Under the pieces are notes generated by a model, which saw only the letters and a program-made list of their open reading frames with translations, searched no databases and was not told the DNA's origin. Below are positions 1-8,676 of a stretch of DNA of 64,000 nucleotides, one piece after another; positions within the stretch are counted from its first letter, which is position 1; every line of letters begins with the position of its first letter. The position numbers were made by a program, and so were the translations under genes. Origin of the DNA: Budvicia aquatica DSM 5075 = ATCC 35567 (GTDB lineage: Bacteria; Pseudomonadota; Gammaproteobacteria; Enterobacterales; Enterobacteriaceae). The stretch is taken from positions 2,572 through 66,571 of the forward strand of contig NZ_ATYS01000028.1 of NCBI RefSeq assembly GCF_000427805.1, in the 5' to 3' direction.

Positions 1-2561
1 GCTAAATTGCGGGCAATATAGCCGACAACGCCGTTAAGCGATGAGTTAAGATTAGCCCCGGCGGTCAGCGAGGTGGCTTTTTTCTCCGCCTCGGTCATTA
101 TCTTTTCGGCACCGGTCAGGTCATGGCCCTGCCCGTCGGCAATGCCGGCAATCGCCCCTTCGCCGGAGAGTTTTATGGTAGCAGTGCTGCCAATATTACC
201 GGTCGCCCCGCCTTCAATCAGGAAGCCGGTAGCGTTTTTGCCGTTCACATTGACCGTCATACCGCCCGAATCGACGCGGGTATCGGTACCGGTCGCCACA
301 ATCACATTGGCATTATCGCCGGAGGCCGACATGGTTGAAGTTGCACCTGACGAACCGGCAAAGGTCGCCCCGCCGTCAAGACGCATTAAGGTAGAATTTT
401 TAGTGGTAACGTCTTGGGTACCGCTACTGGTGTTATTGATTTTAGAGCCGGCACCGTAAACGAAGTAGCCGATCTGGTTCTCACCGTCGGAGAAGTTGAC
501 CTGACCGTTACCCGACAGGCTGATGGTGCCGCCGCTGCGGGCATGAACACCAATGGCGCCGTCACCTTTTAGGTTAACGCTGCCGGAAATATCAACCAGA
601 GAGTTAATAGTTTCAGACCAGACGCCATAGTTCCTTAATCCGGTTGTAGCATCTATCCCTCCGGCGACGTTGATGGTGCCGGACGACGTCGCTTTACCAC
701 CGGCAAACGCCTTTATGCCGATATTATTTAACCCGTTCAAATTAATCGTATTGGTATTGTTAACCGAGCCTAAGGTCTGGGAAATTGAATAAATACCGAT
801 ACTCTGGGAAGGAACAAAACGGCCATCATCGCCATTGCTGTTAACATTAATTGTGCCGTTATTTAGCAGGGATGTTGTACCGTTAAGGCCATACATGCCA
901 TACACACCGTCGGCAATTGAACTCAGCGTAATGGTGCCCTGATTCTCACCGCGCGCTCCGATATCTGACACAATGCCCGCGCTGCCAGAGGAAAGATAGG
1001 CAAGGTTAATACCGTCCTGAGCATAACCAAGATTGATCTGACCGCTCTCAGCGTTAACAAAAGAAGAATTAGTATAAGCCCGGGCAACGTACACCAGACC
1101 CGTTACCTGCTCGGGGATATTATCCTGCCAGTAGCCGGCATTTATCGTACCTTTATTTTCAGCCGATCCGCCGGCATAGACAGACACCCCAAAAACTGCG
1201 CCATTTGAGCCTTTATTCGTATAGTAATGACGAGGGGAAACGTTATAAACACCCCCGGTATTATTGATAAATGAGCTGCCTGTACCACTGACAATAACTG
1301 GGGCTGCACCATATGCACCGATAACAACGCCACCGCCTAATGACATCAGTCCATTATTGGTAAAGCGCCCTCCGCTGAGGATATAGGCCAGATTAGCCGT
1401 CGACAGTATTTCACCATTGTTAATACCGATCGCTTTATCTTCAAGACGAACGGTATTAAAGGTTGTGGAACTGCCCACACTGACATTAAGTTTACCGCCG
1501 GAGGCCACGGTAACGGTGGCATTTTCTCCTTTAGCGTGAAGCCAGTATGCATAATTTTCACCGTAGGATGACGGGCTGCTGCCTTCCGGCAGGTTGCTGT
1601 ATTGATAAACGGTAGTCACCCGATTATAGGCTTTATTCAATTCCGTTTGGTATTGGCTATAACGGAGATCGCCCGTTTTCAACTGACTGATTAACCAGTC
1701 ATTATAGGCCTTATAGCTGTCTAACGAAGTAATCGTATGCTGGCTACCATCAAATGCAGCTAAGGAACCGACAAAGGTATCTTTTACAGCGTTAAAATTA
1801 GTTAATGAACTAGATTTTGACCAGTCTGCCGGTGACATGACGGAAAGCAGTTGCTGAGAGTCCCAGTTGGCTTGCGCATGATTGGCAGTGGTGCCATCCA
1901 CATACACGAAAGAGCTTTCCCTCATCTCACCGATAGCATATGAATCATTATCTAAAGAGATGTTTGCCACCCCGTGACTAATATTGGCCAGGCGGGTATC
2001 AACGTACGGCGTGGCACCCTGCCTCATAAATGCACCGCTGGCACCGAGGTCGTAAGTATCTTTATCGGTGAAAGATGCTGAATGATAAACCAGAACGGAA
2101 GTATTACTGCTGGTAATCGGGTCAAAAACAAGAATGGACTCAGTCAGCCCCGGTGAAACAATCATTCTATCGGCTTTAGGCACGGTGGTAACAGCAACAC
2201 CGCCTTGGTAAACAGCATAGCCTCTGTCTATGATGGTCTGAATATCCCGAAGGGCCAAATAGGTGCTTTGCCCTGCTCCCCAGGATGATACCCCACTGAT
2301 AGCATAGCTATTACCATCAGAGATAACTGCCGTTCCATTTTGATTATTATTAGCAGCAGCTCCCCATGTTGAACCTAGATCGCAGGTCAGCGTACCGGGG
2401 TCACAGGGTGTCGCAATAGCTTGCGTAGAGAGTAATGTGGTTAGCGCAATTCCTGCCAACGCTTTAGATGTGGCGCTTTTTATTTTTCCACGCCCTAACT
2501 CAGAAGTAACAACCCACGCACCTAACGAGTTGTTCCAAATAGTTTTATAAACCTTATTCAT
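1..2561 (-). CDS. ESPR-type autotransporter/adhesin, N-terminal part (partial)
   Basis: An uninterrupted minus-strand frame runs from an ATG at 2561 off the left edge (about 853 codons), so the C-terminus is missing. The protein begins MNKVYKTIWNNSLGAWVVTS, the extended signal peptide region (ESPR) typical of large type V secreted proteins, followed by a hydrophobic signal core (ALAGIALTTLLSTQAIA, about residues 34-50). After about residue 350 the passenger consists of repeated short Gly/Asn/Ser/Thr/Val units such as NNGLMSLGGG, NKGTINAG and NNGTINVNS, the pattern of a right-handed beta-helix stalk. The beta-barrel or YadA-like anchor that would define the class lies outside the window. Likely a surface adhesin or cell-cell contact protein; ligand unknown. 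The upstream DNA is AT-rich, which suggests a silenced or tightly regulated gene. Confidence 0.85.
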   Translation of the reverse strand, partial: MNKVYKTIWNNSLGAWVVTSELGRGKIKSATSKALAGIALTTLLSTQAIATPCDPGTLTCDLGSTWGAAANNNQNGTAVISDGNSYAISGVSSWGAGQSTYLALRDIQTIIDRGYAVYQGGVAVTTVPKADRMIVSPGLTESILVFDPITSSNTSVLVYHSASFTDKDTYDLGASGAFMRQGATPYVDTRLANISHGVANISLDNDSYAIGEMRESSFVYVDGTTANHAQANWDSQQLLSVMSPADWSKSSSLTNFNAVKDTFVGSLAAFDGSQHTITSLDSYKAYNDWLISQLKTGDLRYSQYQTELNKAYNRVTTVYQYSNLPEGSSPSSYGENYAYWLHAKGENATVTVASGGKLNVSVGSSTTFNTVRLEDKAIGINNGEILSTANLAYILSGGRFTNNGLMSLGGGVVIGAYGAAPVIVSGTGSSFINNTGGVYNVSPRHYYTNKGSNGAVFGVSVYAGGSAENKGTINAGYWQDNIPEQVTGLVYVARAYTNSSFVNAESGQINLGYAQDGINLAYLSSGSAGIVSDIGARGENQGTITLSSIADGVYGMYGLNGTTSLLNNGTINVNSNGDDGRFVPSQSIGIYSISQTLGSVNNTNTINLNGLNNIGIKAFAGGKATSSGTINVAGGIDATTGLRNYGVWSETINSLVDISGSVNLKGDGAIGVHARSGGTISLSGNGQVNFSDGENQIGYFVYGAGSKINNTSSGTQDVTTKNSTLMRLDGGATFAGSSGATSTMSASGDNANVIVATGTDTRVDSGGMTVNVNGKNATGFLIEGGATGNIGSTATIKLSGEGAIAGIADGQGHDLTGAEKIMTEAEKKATSLTAGANLNSSLNGVVGYIARNL

Positions 2562-3256
2562 AAATACAATTCCCTATGTCGATATCCAATAAATCGATAA
2601 AAATCTACTTATGGATTATTTAATAACCAGACAAAGGGAATTATCATCCATAAACAAAATCGTCCTATATACGGCGGCAATAGTAGATCACTATCGATTT
2701 TTTAATAAATTGTTAATAACGATCGATTTACATCATTTGATAATCATTAACTATCAAACAAGTGCTATCGATCGTTAGATGCAATTTAAAAGTATTCTAT
2801 CACGCATGGGAAATTAAGCAAAAAACACAAAACCAAGTGTAATTGCATGTTTTTATACAATAAATAACTTTATAATGGAAAAATTACAACTAAAGAGGTA
2901 GTAAAGCTAAGCTTCTGTTCTGAATAATATAAAAAATAAAATCAAATATTACCAATGCGTTAGATTATTGAATTTAATCTATATTAAAAGAGTAATTCAA
3001 TATTAATGTATAATTTTAATTCATACAGCAATATTAAGTATATAAATTTTCAATTAAACATCACCAAACAACATAGTTACTTAGCATTACTACTTCAAGA
3101 GTGATTATCAATTAACTACTAATTATCTGCATGCAGTAATTGATATTCAGCTTAAATTACGCTGAATATCAGCAGTCAATTTTCCTGAATAACACATATA
3201 CCTGACGCTTTTATCATTCGGGAGAAAGAGTAATGGAGGCGTTTAGAGATCTTAAA
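2562..3256. promoter_or_regulatory. AT-rich intergenic region upstream of the autotransporter
   Basis: About 695 bp without a convincing gene and strongly AT-rich. Four copies of ATCGAT start at 2593, 2693, 2722 and 2767. The third and fourth overlap CGATCG at 2720 and 2769. These could be regulator sites for the adhesin gene, which reads leftward from 2561. No promoter was assigned with confidence. Confidence 0.35.
3142..3170. terminator. Hairpin downstream of the LacI-family gene
   Basis: GATATTCAGC (3142-3151) and GCTGAATATC (3161-3170) form a perfect 10-bp inverted repeat with a 9-nt loop. It lies about 85 bp past the stop of the minus-strand LacI-family gene. There is no long T-run on the minus side, so it is either a weak terminator or an operator-like palindrome. 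Confidence 0.4.
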
Positions 3257-4264
3257 TCAGATATCAAATCCGAGGCGACAGATTAACTCAGCTTTGGCGA
3301 CAAAACGTTCCGTTGCTTTATGTCCGGTCACCTTGCGACTCATTAATAAAAACGCCTGTTCTACCAGCGTCTTTTCATCCTGTCGCATCGACCAGATATT
3401 GTTGCCGAGAAAGCTCAGCATCACGTGTTCATCGAAGGTCCCGATATTAATTTGGGCTGGTATATGACCGTAGCGTTCGCGCAGCACGCTCAACCCGCCT
3501 TCTAAAATCGGTAGTGAAGAGGCAATAAAGTTAAGCGGATATTGCTGATGTTGAGCGATAAACCGTTCCATCATCAGTTCACCGTCCTGAGTCCGGTTAT
3601 GGTCGGCATAAGAGGTATGGGCTGAATCTTCCTGAAGCCCGATGGTTGTCATGGCTCTCACATAGCCACTTAACCGGTCGGCAATCGTAGGCAAACCGCC
3701 GTCACCCACAAAGAAGTGAATCGGCTGCTGTACCTTATTTAACATGGCACTGGTGAGCTGGTAGCCGCTTTCACAGTTATCTGTAATCACACAGGAGGCG
3801 CCTTTCACCCCGAAATCCCGATCGAGAAATACCAGGGGTTTATTACGGTGTTTAATATGGTGAGCCTGGCTCTTTGCATCAACCGAGACGACAAAAATGC
3901 CGTCAACGTTGCGCTCTTCCAGTGATTTCACCAGCTTGTTTTCATACTTTGGATCTCCGTAGGTACAGCAGATCATCAATTGATAACCCGCCTCCCGGCA
4001 GCGAATCTCCATCAGTTCAGCCAGTGCAGAAAAGAAAGGGTTTGATAAACGAGGAATGACTAAGCCAAAGGTTTCGGTCTTATTTAATTTAAGACTGCGC
4101 GCAGTATGGTTAACAATGTAGCCGTACTCCTCAACGTAAGCGGATATCTTCTCCTGAGTCTTAACGCTGATGCGATATTGTTCTGCCTTACCGTTTAATA
4201 CCAAGCGAACGGTAGTAATTGAGAGGCCGAGATCGTTAGCAATCTGCTCGATGGTTTTTGCCAT
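3257..4264 (-). CDS. LacI-family transcriptional regulator, Cra/FruR-like
   Basis: 335 aa, the usual length for the family. The N-terminal helix-turn-helix with hinge (about residues 3-60, with SITTVRLVLNGKAEQYRIS) is Cra-like rather than GalR-like. It is followed by a periplasmic-binding-protein fold effector domain from GLVIPRLSNPFFSALAE onward, including LVFLDRDFG and the late INIGTFDEH segment that parallels Cra. It is the last gene on the minus strand after the transporter/sugar operon, 317 bp downstream of tctA-like, and is the obvious candidate regulator of that operon. An effector such as a phosphorylated sugar intermediate is likely but cannot be read from sequence. It is distinct enough from true Cra that I treat it as a local paralogue. 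Confidence 0.85.
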   Translation of the reverse strand: MAKTIEQIANDLGLSITTVRLVLNGKAEQYRISVKTQEKISAYVEEYGYIVNHTARSLKLNKTETFGLVIPRLSNPFFSALAELMEIRCREAGYQLMICCTYGDPKYENKLVKSLEERNVDGIFVVSVDAKSQAHHIKHRNKPLVFLDRDFGVKGASCVITDNCESGYQLTSAMLNKVQQPIHFFVGDGGLPTIADRLSGYVRAMTTIGLQEDSAHTSYADHNRTQDGELMMERFIAQHQQYPLNFIASSLPILEGGLSVLRERYGHIPAQINIGTFDEHVMLSFLGNNIWSMRQDEKTLVEQAFLLMSRKVTGHKATERFVAKAELICRLGFDI

Positions 4265-4581
4265 AATGACTTATCTATTCCGTCAGGTCACACACGAATA
4301 ATGGTATCACCGATTTCATAAAGCCTTAAAAAAATCGATCATGACAAAGGTATACCCAGCACGGCCTTATCTGTAATTTTAAGGCTGTGCTGTACTCTCA
4401 ATACCAAAATAAAAGACGCTTACTTAGCCTTTAATGCCTGTCAGTAAAGGGCAATAAATAAATTTAAGACCATGATTTGCCCCGTTATCACGGAACTATC
4501 ACCCTCGTCACCCCGTTGAAAAACGGGGTGATGATTGAGTGGAGCCACATAATATAGAAATGCTTAACTGACATACATGAC
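4265..4581. other. Intergenic region between tctA-like and LacI-family genes
   Basis: 317 bp on the 3' side of the transporter operon and the 5' side of the LacI-family gene. It must hold the regulator's own promoter if the regulator is not cotranscribed. Apart from the hairpin at 4508-4531 I see no gene and no convincing operator. Confidence 0.4.
4508..4531. terminator. GAAA-tetraloop hairpin after the tctA-like gene
   Basis: TCACCCCGTT, a GAAA loop and AACGGGGTGA form a perfect 10-bp GC-rich stem about 50 bp beyond the stop of the minus-strand tctA-like gene. It would end or attenuate the operon before the LacI gene. The U-tract is poor, so rho-independent termination is uncertain and it may instead protect the 3' end of the mRNA. 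Confidence 0.5.
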
Positions 4582-6093
4582 TTACTTAGCCTTGCGCTTT
4601 TTCCAATAGGCTTTGATGCCCGGTCCGAATATCGGTAACAGAAGCGTTAGTATGGCAATGGCCAGAAACGTTGCGCATATCGGCCGAGTTAAGAAAACGC
4701 TCGGATCCCCTTCTGACATCATTAAAGCTCTGCGTAAGTTAGATTCAGCCATAGGCCCGAGAATAATGCCAATCACAATCGGCGACATGGAGAAATTCAG
4801 CTTAATCATGATATAGGCCAAAAATCCTGAGCCCATCATAACAAACACGTCGGTCATACTATGGTTAACTGAATATGCGCCAACGGAACACAGCACTAAG
4901 ATTACCGGAACCAATACGCTACGCGGTACATCCATTACTTTGGCAAATAACCGCATAAAAGCAAAGCCCATAATACCCATAAAGATGTTGGCAGCAAACA
5001 GGCCGATAAAGATAGTATTCACCTCAACCGGATGGTCGGTAAATAGCTGTGGACCTAATGCCAGCCCCTGAACCATAAAGGCCCCCATAATGATCGCCGT
5101 AGCGCCATCACCAGGAATACCTAGCGTCATCAGAGGAACCATTGCACCACCAGAAACCGCATTGGCACCGGCTTCCGGTGCAGACACCCCTTCAGGGGAA
5201 CCGTGTCCGAACTCTTCCGGGTGCTTTGACCAACGTTTAGCTTCGTTATAGGCAATAAAAGAGGCAATATCTCCGCCGGTACCGGGAATGGCACCAATCG
5301 TTGTTCCGATGGCTGATGAACGTAAATAGGTCGGTAAAACCCGTTTAAAGTCTAACCACGTTGGCAAGATCCGACTGATTGCCGCTTTAATAATCTGCAC
5401 CTGTCCGGTCTGCTTTTCACGGAAGTTCTCTTCAAAACTGAGTAAGCCTTGGGAAAACGCAAATAATCCGACCAATACCGGAATAAACGAAATGCCACCC
5501 ATCAAATAGACCGAATCAAAGGTAAAGCGCATACCGCTGGTCATAGGATCTAAGCCAACGGTGGCAATCGCCAGACCAATACCACCGCCCATCAACCCTT
5601 TGATAATAGACTGGGATGAAACGCTGGTAATAATACTGATACCAAAAATAGCGAGGGCAAAATACTCCGCGGCCGAAAATCCGGTTGCCACTTGAGCCAG
5701 CATCGGGGCAATTAACACCAGCGCCACGGTACTGAATAAGCCACCAAACATTGACCCCATGGTCGACAGCCCCAGCGCTCTTCCCGCCTCGCCTTTTTTG
5801 GCCATCGGATAGCCATCGAGCACCGTGGCTGCCGAAGCCGGTGTCCCGGGTGTACTTATTAATATTGCCGTGATAGAACCGCCATAAACGGCACCGCAAT
5901 AAACACCAAGCAACAGTAAAATACCGGTCATTCCCTGAAAAGAGTAAGTCAGCGGTAGCAGCAGAGCTATCCCCATATTGACCGTTAAGCCGGGCAGAGC
6001 ACCAATAATAATCCCAGCCAGAACGCCCAACAAAATCATGGATACCGTCTCTAAGCTGAATACCACGAAAAAGGCTTCTAATATTTCATTCAT
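4582..6093 (-). CDS. Tripartite tricarboxylate transporter, large permease TctA family
   Basis: 503 aa, the standard TctA length, with about 12 hydrophobic segments. The family signature is clear near the N-terminus: GALPGLTVNMGIALLLPL, then YGGSITAILISTPGTPASAATVLDGYPMA split over residues about 70-98. A second conserved loop is IPGTGGDIASFIAYNEAKRWSK. It forms the inner-membrane translocation subunit with the small TctB protein encoded 18 bp upstream and the periplasmic binding protein before that. Characterised family members carry di- and tricarboxylates; the surrounding sugar enzymes suggest an acidic sugar here (inference). It is the last structural gene of the operon. Confidence 0.93.
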   Translation of the reverse strand: MNEILEAFFVVFSLETVSMILLGVLAGIIIGALPGLTVNMGIALLLPLTYSFQGMTGILLLLGVYCGAVYGGSITAILISTPGTPASAATVLDGYPMAKKGEAGRALGLSTMGSMFGGLFSTVALVLIAPMLAQVATGFSAAEYFALAIFGISIITSVSSQSIIKGLMGGGIGLAIATVGLDPMTSGMRFTFDSVYLMGGISFIPVLVGLFAFSQGLLSFEENFREKQTGQVQIIKAAISRILPTWLDFKRVLPTYLRSSAIGTTIGAIPGTGGDIASFIAYNEAKRWSKHPEEFGHGSPEGVSAPEAGANAVSGGAMVPLMTLGIPGDGATAIIMGAFMVQGLALGPQLFTDHPVEVNTIFIGLFAANIFMGIMGFAFMRLFAKVMDVPRSVLVPVILVLCSVGAYSVNHSMTDVFVMMGSGFLAYIMIKLNFSMSPIVIGIILGPMAESNLRRALMMSEGDPSVFLTRPICATFLAIAILTLLLPIFGPGIKAYWKKRKAK

Positions 6094-6111
6094 AGTAATT
6101 CCTTAATCCTT

Positions 6112-6573
6112 TTATTCTAAAAGCTCAGATATAGGTAGAGGGGAATTAAATATCATGGTGAAGAAGATATAGATGCTGGCCACCATAACGACGGAAATAG
6201 ATGCCAAAAACCAAGCCCGACGTTCACCCATCATCCACATGATCACCGGGATCAGTAACAATGTAGAAACAATAAAACCGGTATAATTCAGAATAACGCC
6301 GTACACCACCATGATCACGGCAACCAGATAAGAGGTCCTGACCGCCGGGGAGGTGAGATCAACCTCTTCATCGGTGGTTTTTAACCGAGCAATAAACACT
6401 TCGATCCACTGCAAAATGCCTAACCCAATAAATAACCACGCCAATCCATAAGGCCAGAAACGTTCACCGGGAACGCCGGACTCATCAAACAGACTCATAT
6501 CACGGGACAGGTAGAGAATAACCAAACCTAATAAAACAGATAAAGCGCCAACAACAATATTGAGTTTCCGCAT
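6112..6573 (-). CDS. Tripartite tricarboxylate transporter, small subunit TctB family
   Basis: 153 aa with four hydrophobic stretches (about residues 5-25, 40-60, 85-108 and 125-148), the length and topology expected of TctB. Sequence conservation in this family is low and the call leans on its position between the TctC- and TctA-type genes, a fixed arrangement in these systems. A strong ribosome binding site (GGAGGGAG) precedes the ATG. It partners with TctA in the inner membrane. Confidence 0.88.
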   Translation of the reverse strand: MRKLNIVVGALSVLLGLVILYLSRDMSLFDESGVPGERFWPYGLAWLFIGLGILQWIEVFIARLKTTDEEVDLTSPAVRTSYLVAVIMVVYGVILNYTGFIVSTLLLIPVIMWMMGERRAWFLASISVVMVASIYIFFTMIFNSPLPISELLE

Positions 6574-6623
6574 CGCATTGTTCTCCCTCCTGCCGACATA
6601 GCCGGCAGGAGATTACCGGTTAT

Positions 6624-7598
6624 TTACTTTTTCATGGTCTCGGCAATTAATGCTTTATACATTTCATCATCTTCTTTCATCATGGTGTAAGCATCATCAC
6701 CGGTAATAACAACCGGCATAATACCCTGCTTTTTCAACGCTTCTTGGTAAGCCGGATCTTTGACAACTTGAGTAAAGGTATCAATCAACTCTTTTTTAAC
6801 GTTATCCGGCACATCGGCGGTTGTCGCTAACACGGCCCAGGCACGCATTTTCACATTGCCTTCAAGTCCTAATGCTTCTTTGAACGTCGGGACATCCGGG
6901 AACAGCTCAAAACGTTTGTCATCCATCACACCCAGCACTTTCAGAATGCCGGCATCAACCTGTGACTTTACCGATCCCGGCGTGGTTAATACCGCATCAA
7001 GGTGACCACCCACTAAGGCAGCAATAGAAGGCCCAGTACCCTCGTTATAAGGAATATGGTTGAACTTCACACCGGTTGTTTTTTCAATATTAATCGCGGC
7101 TAAATGGTAGATTGCGCCAATGCCTGAGTTACCTACTTTGATTTTTCCGGGGTTAGCTTTAGCGCCGTCAATAAACTCCTGTAGAGTGTTATAAGGGGAT
7201 TTAGCATTGACCACCACAGCAACCGGATCGGCGATAGTCGTGGCGATAGGGGTAAAGTCTTTATAAGTTACCGGCGATTTTCCCTGATGCGGGAACATCG
7301 CCAGCTCAACGGTAGTCATTACCAGCTTATAGCCATCAGGCTTAGCCTTAGCCACTTCGATCAGGCCGGTTAAACCATTACCTGCCGGCTTATTCACCGG
7401 AATAAAGATCAACCCTTTTGGCATGCTATCGCGAGCAAACTCGGTAATCGTTCTGGCAGAGGTATCAGTACCACCACCCGGGTTTTTAGGAATAACAACT
7501 TCAATATTTTTTGTAGGGTAGGTCAAGGTCTGAGCTGCCTGAGTGATGCCAAAGGGTAATAGCATCAGCGTCAGTATTGTGAGTAGACTTTTTTTCAT
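6624..7598 (-). CDS. Tripartite transporter periplasmic binding protein, TctC/Bug family
   Basis: 324 aa. Signal peptide at residues 1-21 ending in ITQAAQ, then the Bug-family body with IEVVIPKNPGGGTDTSAR and the conserved central NSGIGAIYHLAA and VGGHLDAVLTTPGS segments. It captures the ligand in the periplasm and delivers it to the TctAB permease. The ATG overlaps the stop of the sialidase-like gene (ATGA, 7595-7598) and its ribosome binding site GGAG lies inside that gene, so translation is probably coupled. Ligand unknown; Bug proteins bind carboxylate-bearing solutes through a fixed carboxylate site, so an acidic sugar or sugar acid is plausible. Confidence 0.92.
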   Translation of the reverse strand: MKKSLLTILTLMLLPFGITQAAQTLTYPTKNIEVVIPKNPGGGTDTSARTITEFARDSMPKGLIFIPVNKPAGNGLTGLIEVAKAKPDGYKLVMTTVELAMFPHQGKSPVTYKDFTPIATTIADPVAVVVNAKSPYNTLQEFIDGAKANPGKIKVGNSGIGAIYHLAAINIEKTTGVKFNHIPYNEGTGPSIAALVGGHLDAVLTTPGSVKSQVDAGILKVLGVMDDKRFELFPDVPTFKEALGLEGNVKMRAWAVLATTADVPDNVKKELIDTFTQVVKDPAYQEALKKQGIMPVVITGDDAYTMMKEDDEMYKALIAETMKK

Positions 7599-8665
7599 GA
7601 GAACTCTCCGTTTTTATAATCATCAGCAGTAATGGGTTGATATATGATGTTCTTTCTATTCCATGTATACGTCATATGCAGGTTCTGCCCGTCCGCAATA
7701 ATTGCCGGATAAGAGAACTCACCTTCCTTGCTTTCAAAATCCAGAGGTACCGACCAGTTCTTACCGTTGTCTAAAGAATAACTAATCGAAATCGGATAAC
7801 GTCGGTTCCAGTTACCTTCAATCGGGTTATAGGCCAAAACTAACAGCCCGTTATCCATCGAAACAACGTCAATGCCACTATTATTATTAGGTAAATCCGT
7901 TGGGTAAGCCGGGCACCAGGTCCGGCCATAATCCACTGAATCACTACGATAAATGCGCCCGCGGGTACTACGCATTAAGGCATGAACATGGCCCGGTTCA
8001 GACTCCCATAGGGTCGGCTGGATAACACCGTCCCATTGGAATACCCGATTCACATCCGTTTCCCATAATGCGTCATCTTTTAGACCCTGCCAGACATCAT
8101 TGCCATTTACCGGCCCGGATTGAATATGCCGAATAGGGATATCCACCCTCTGCCAGCTTTCGCCCAGATCGGCCGATATATCGACAAAACAGTCCCAGTA
8201 GCGATCGTCTTCTACTGAGCCCGGGGCTAGCCACTCGCCGTTAGACATTTCCAACAGCTTGTTCTTAACCGGTCCTCGAGGACTGTTATCGCCCTCCACC
8301 AGTTCCATCGGTTTACTCCAGTTCCGCCCGCCGTCACCGGAAGTGACGTAACGAGTAGCCCAGTGATGAACGTCGGGTCCAACTTTGTAGAATAGCCATA
8401 AGGTGCCAAACTGATAATGCAAAACCGGGTTCCAGTGCGCCAGTCCGTCTTCGGCAATGGTTCGCTGTGCCGTTTGCCATTGGCCATCAACACAGCGCGA
8501 CAGCCAAATAGCGGTATCACCACTGGCCTCTTTTTGACCGGCAAAGTAGGCAACCAACAGATCGCCGCTTTCTGGCAGTACCACCAGAGTTGATGCATGG
8601 CAGTTATTAAATAACTGATGTTGTGCATCAAGTAAAAATTGCGATGGTTGCTGACTTAATTGCAT
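7595..8665 (-). CDS. Cytosolic sialidase-like (BNR/Asp-box) glycosidase family protein
   Basis: 356 aa. Four Asp-box motifs (S/T-x-D-x-G-x-x-W) are visible: SGDGGRNW, SADLGESW, SVDYGRTW and SLDNGKNW. They are spaced through the protein as in a six-bladed sialidase propeller, and the N-terminal HASTLVVLPESGDLLVAYFAG matches the predicted-neuraminidase (BNR_2) group. There is no signal peptide, so it should act in the cytoplasm on an imported substrate. This fits its place between the lyase gene (11 bp upstream) and the binding-protein gene (4-bp overlap). Related GH33 enzymes release sialic or other ulosonic acids. I cannot tell hydrolase from isomerase or non-catalytic propeller. Start supported by AAGGAA upstream of the ATG. 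Confidence 0.8.
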   Translation of the reverse strand: MQLSQQPSQFLLDAQHQLFNNCHASTLVVLPESGDLLVAYFAGQKEASGDTAIWLSRCVDGQWQTAQRTIAEDGLAHWNPVLHYQFGTLWLFYKVGPDVHHWATRYVTSGDGGRNWSKPMELVEGDNSPRGPVKNKLLEMSNGEWLAPGSVEDDRYWDCFVDISADLGESWQRVDIPIRHIQSGPVNGNDVWQGLKDDALWETDVNRVFQWDGVIQPTLWESEPGHVHALMRSTRGRIYRSDSVDYGRTWCPAYPTDLPNNNSGIDVVSMDNGLLVLAYNPIEGNWNRRYPISISYSLDNGKNWSVPLDFESKEGEFSYPAIIADGQNLHMTYTWNRKNIIYQPITADDYKNGEFS

Positions 8666-8676
8666 GTACAGATTCC

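Noticed and set aside
73-459. Plus-strand open frames of 128 and 71 codons at 73-459 and 123-338
   Set aside because: They lie antisense to the repetitive autotransporter passenger, whose biased codons leave other frames open; no ribosome sites or recognisable domains.
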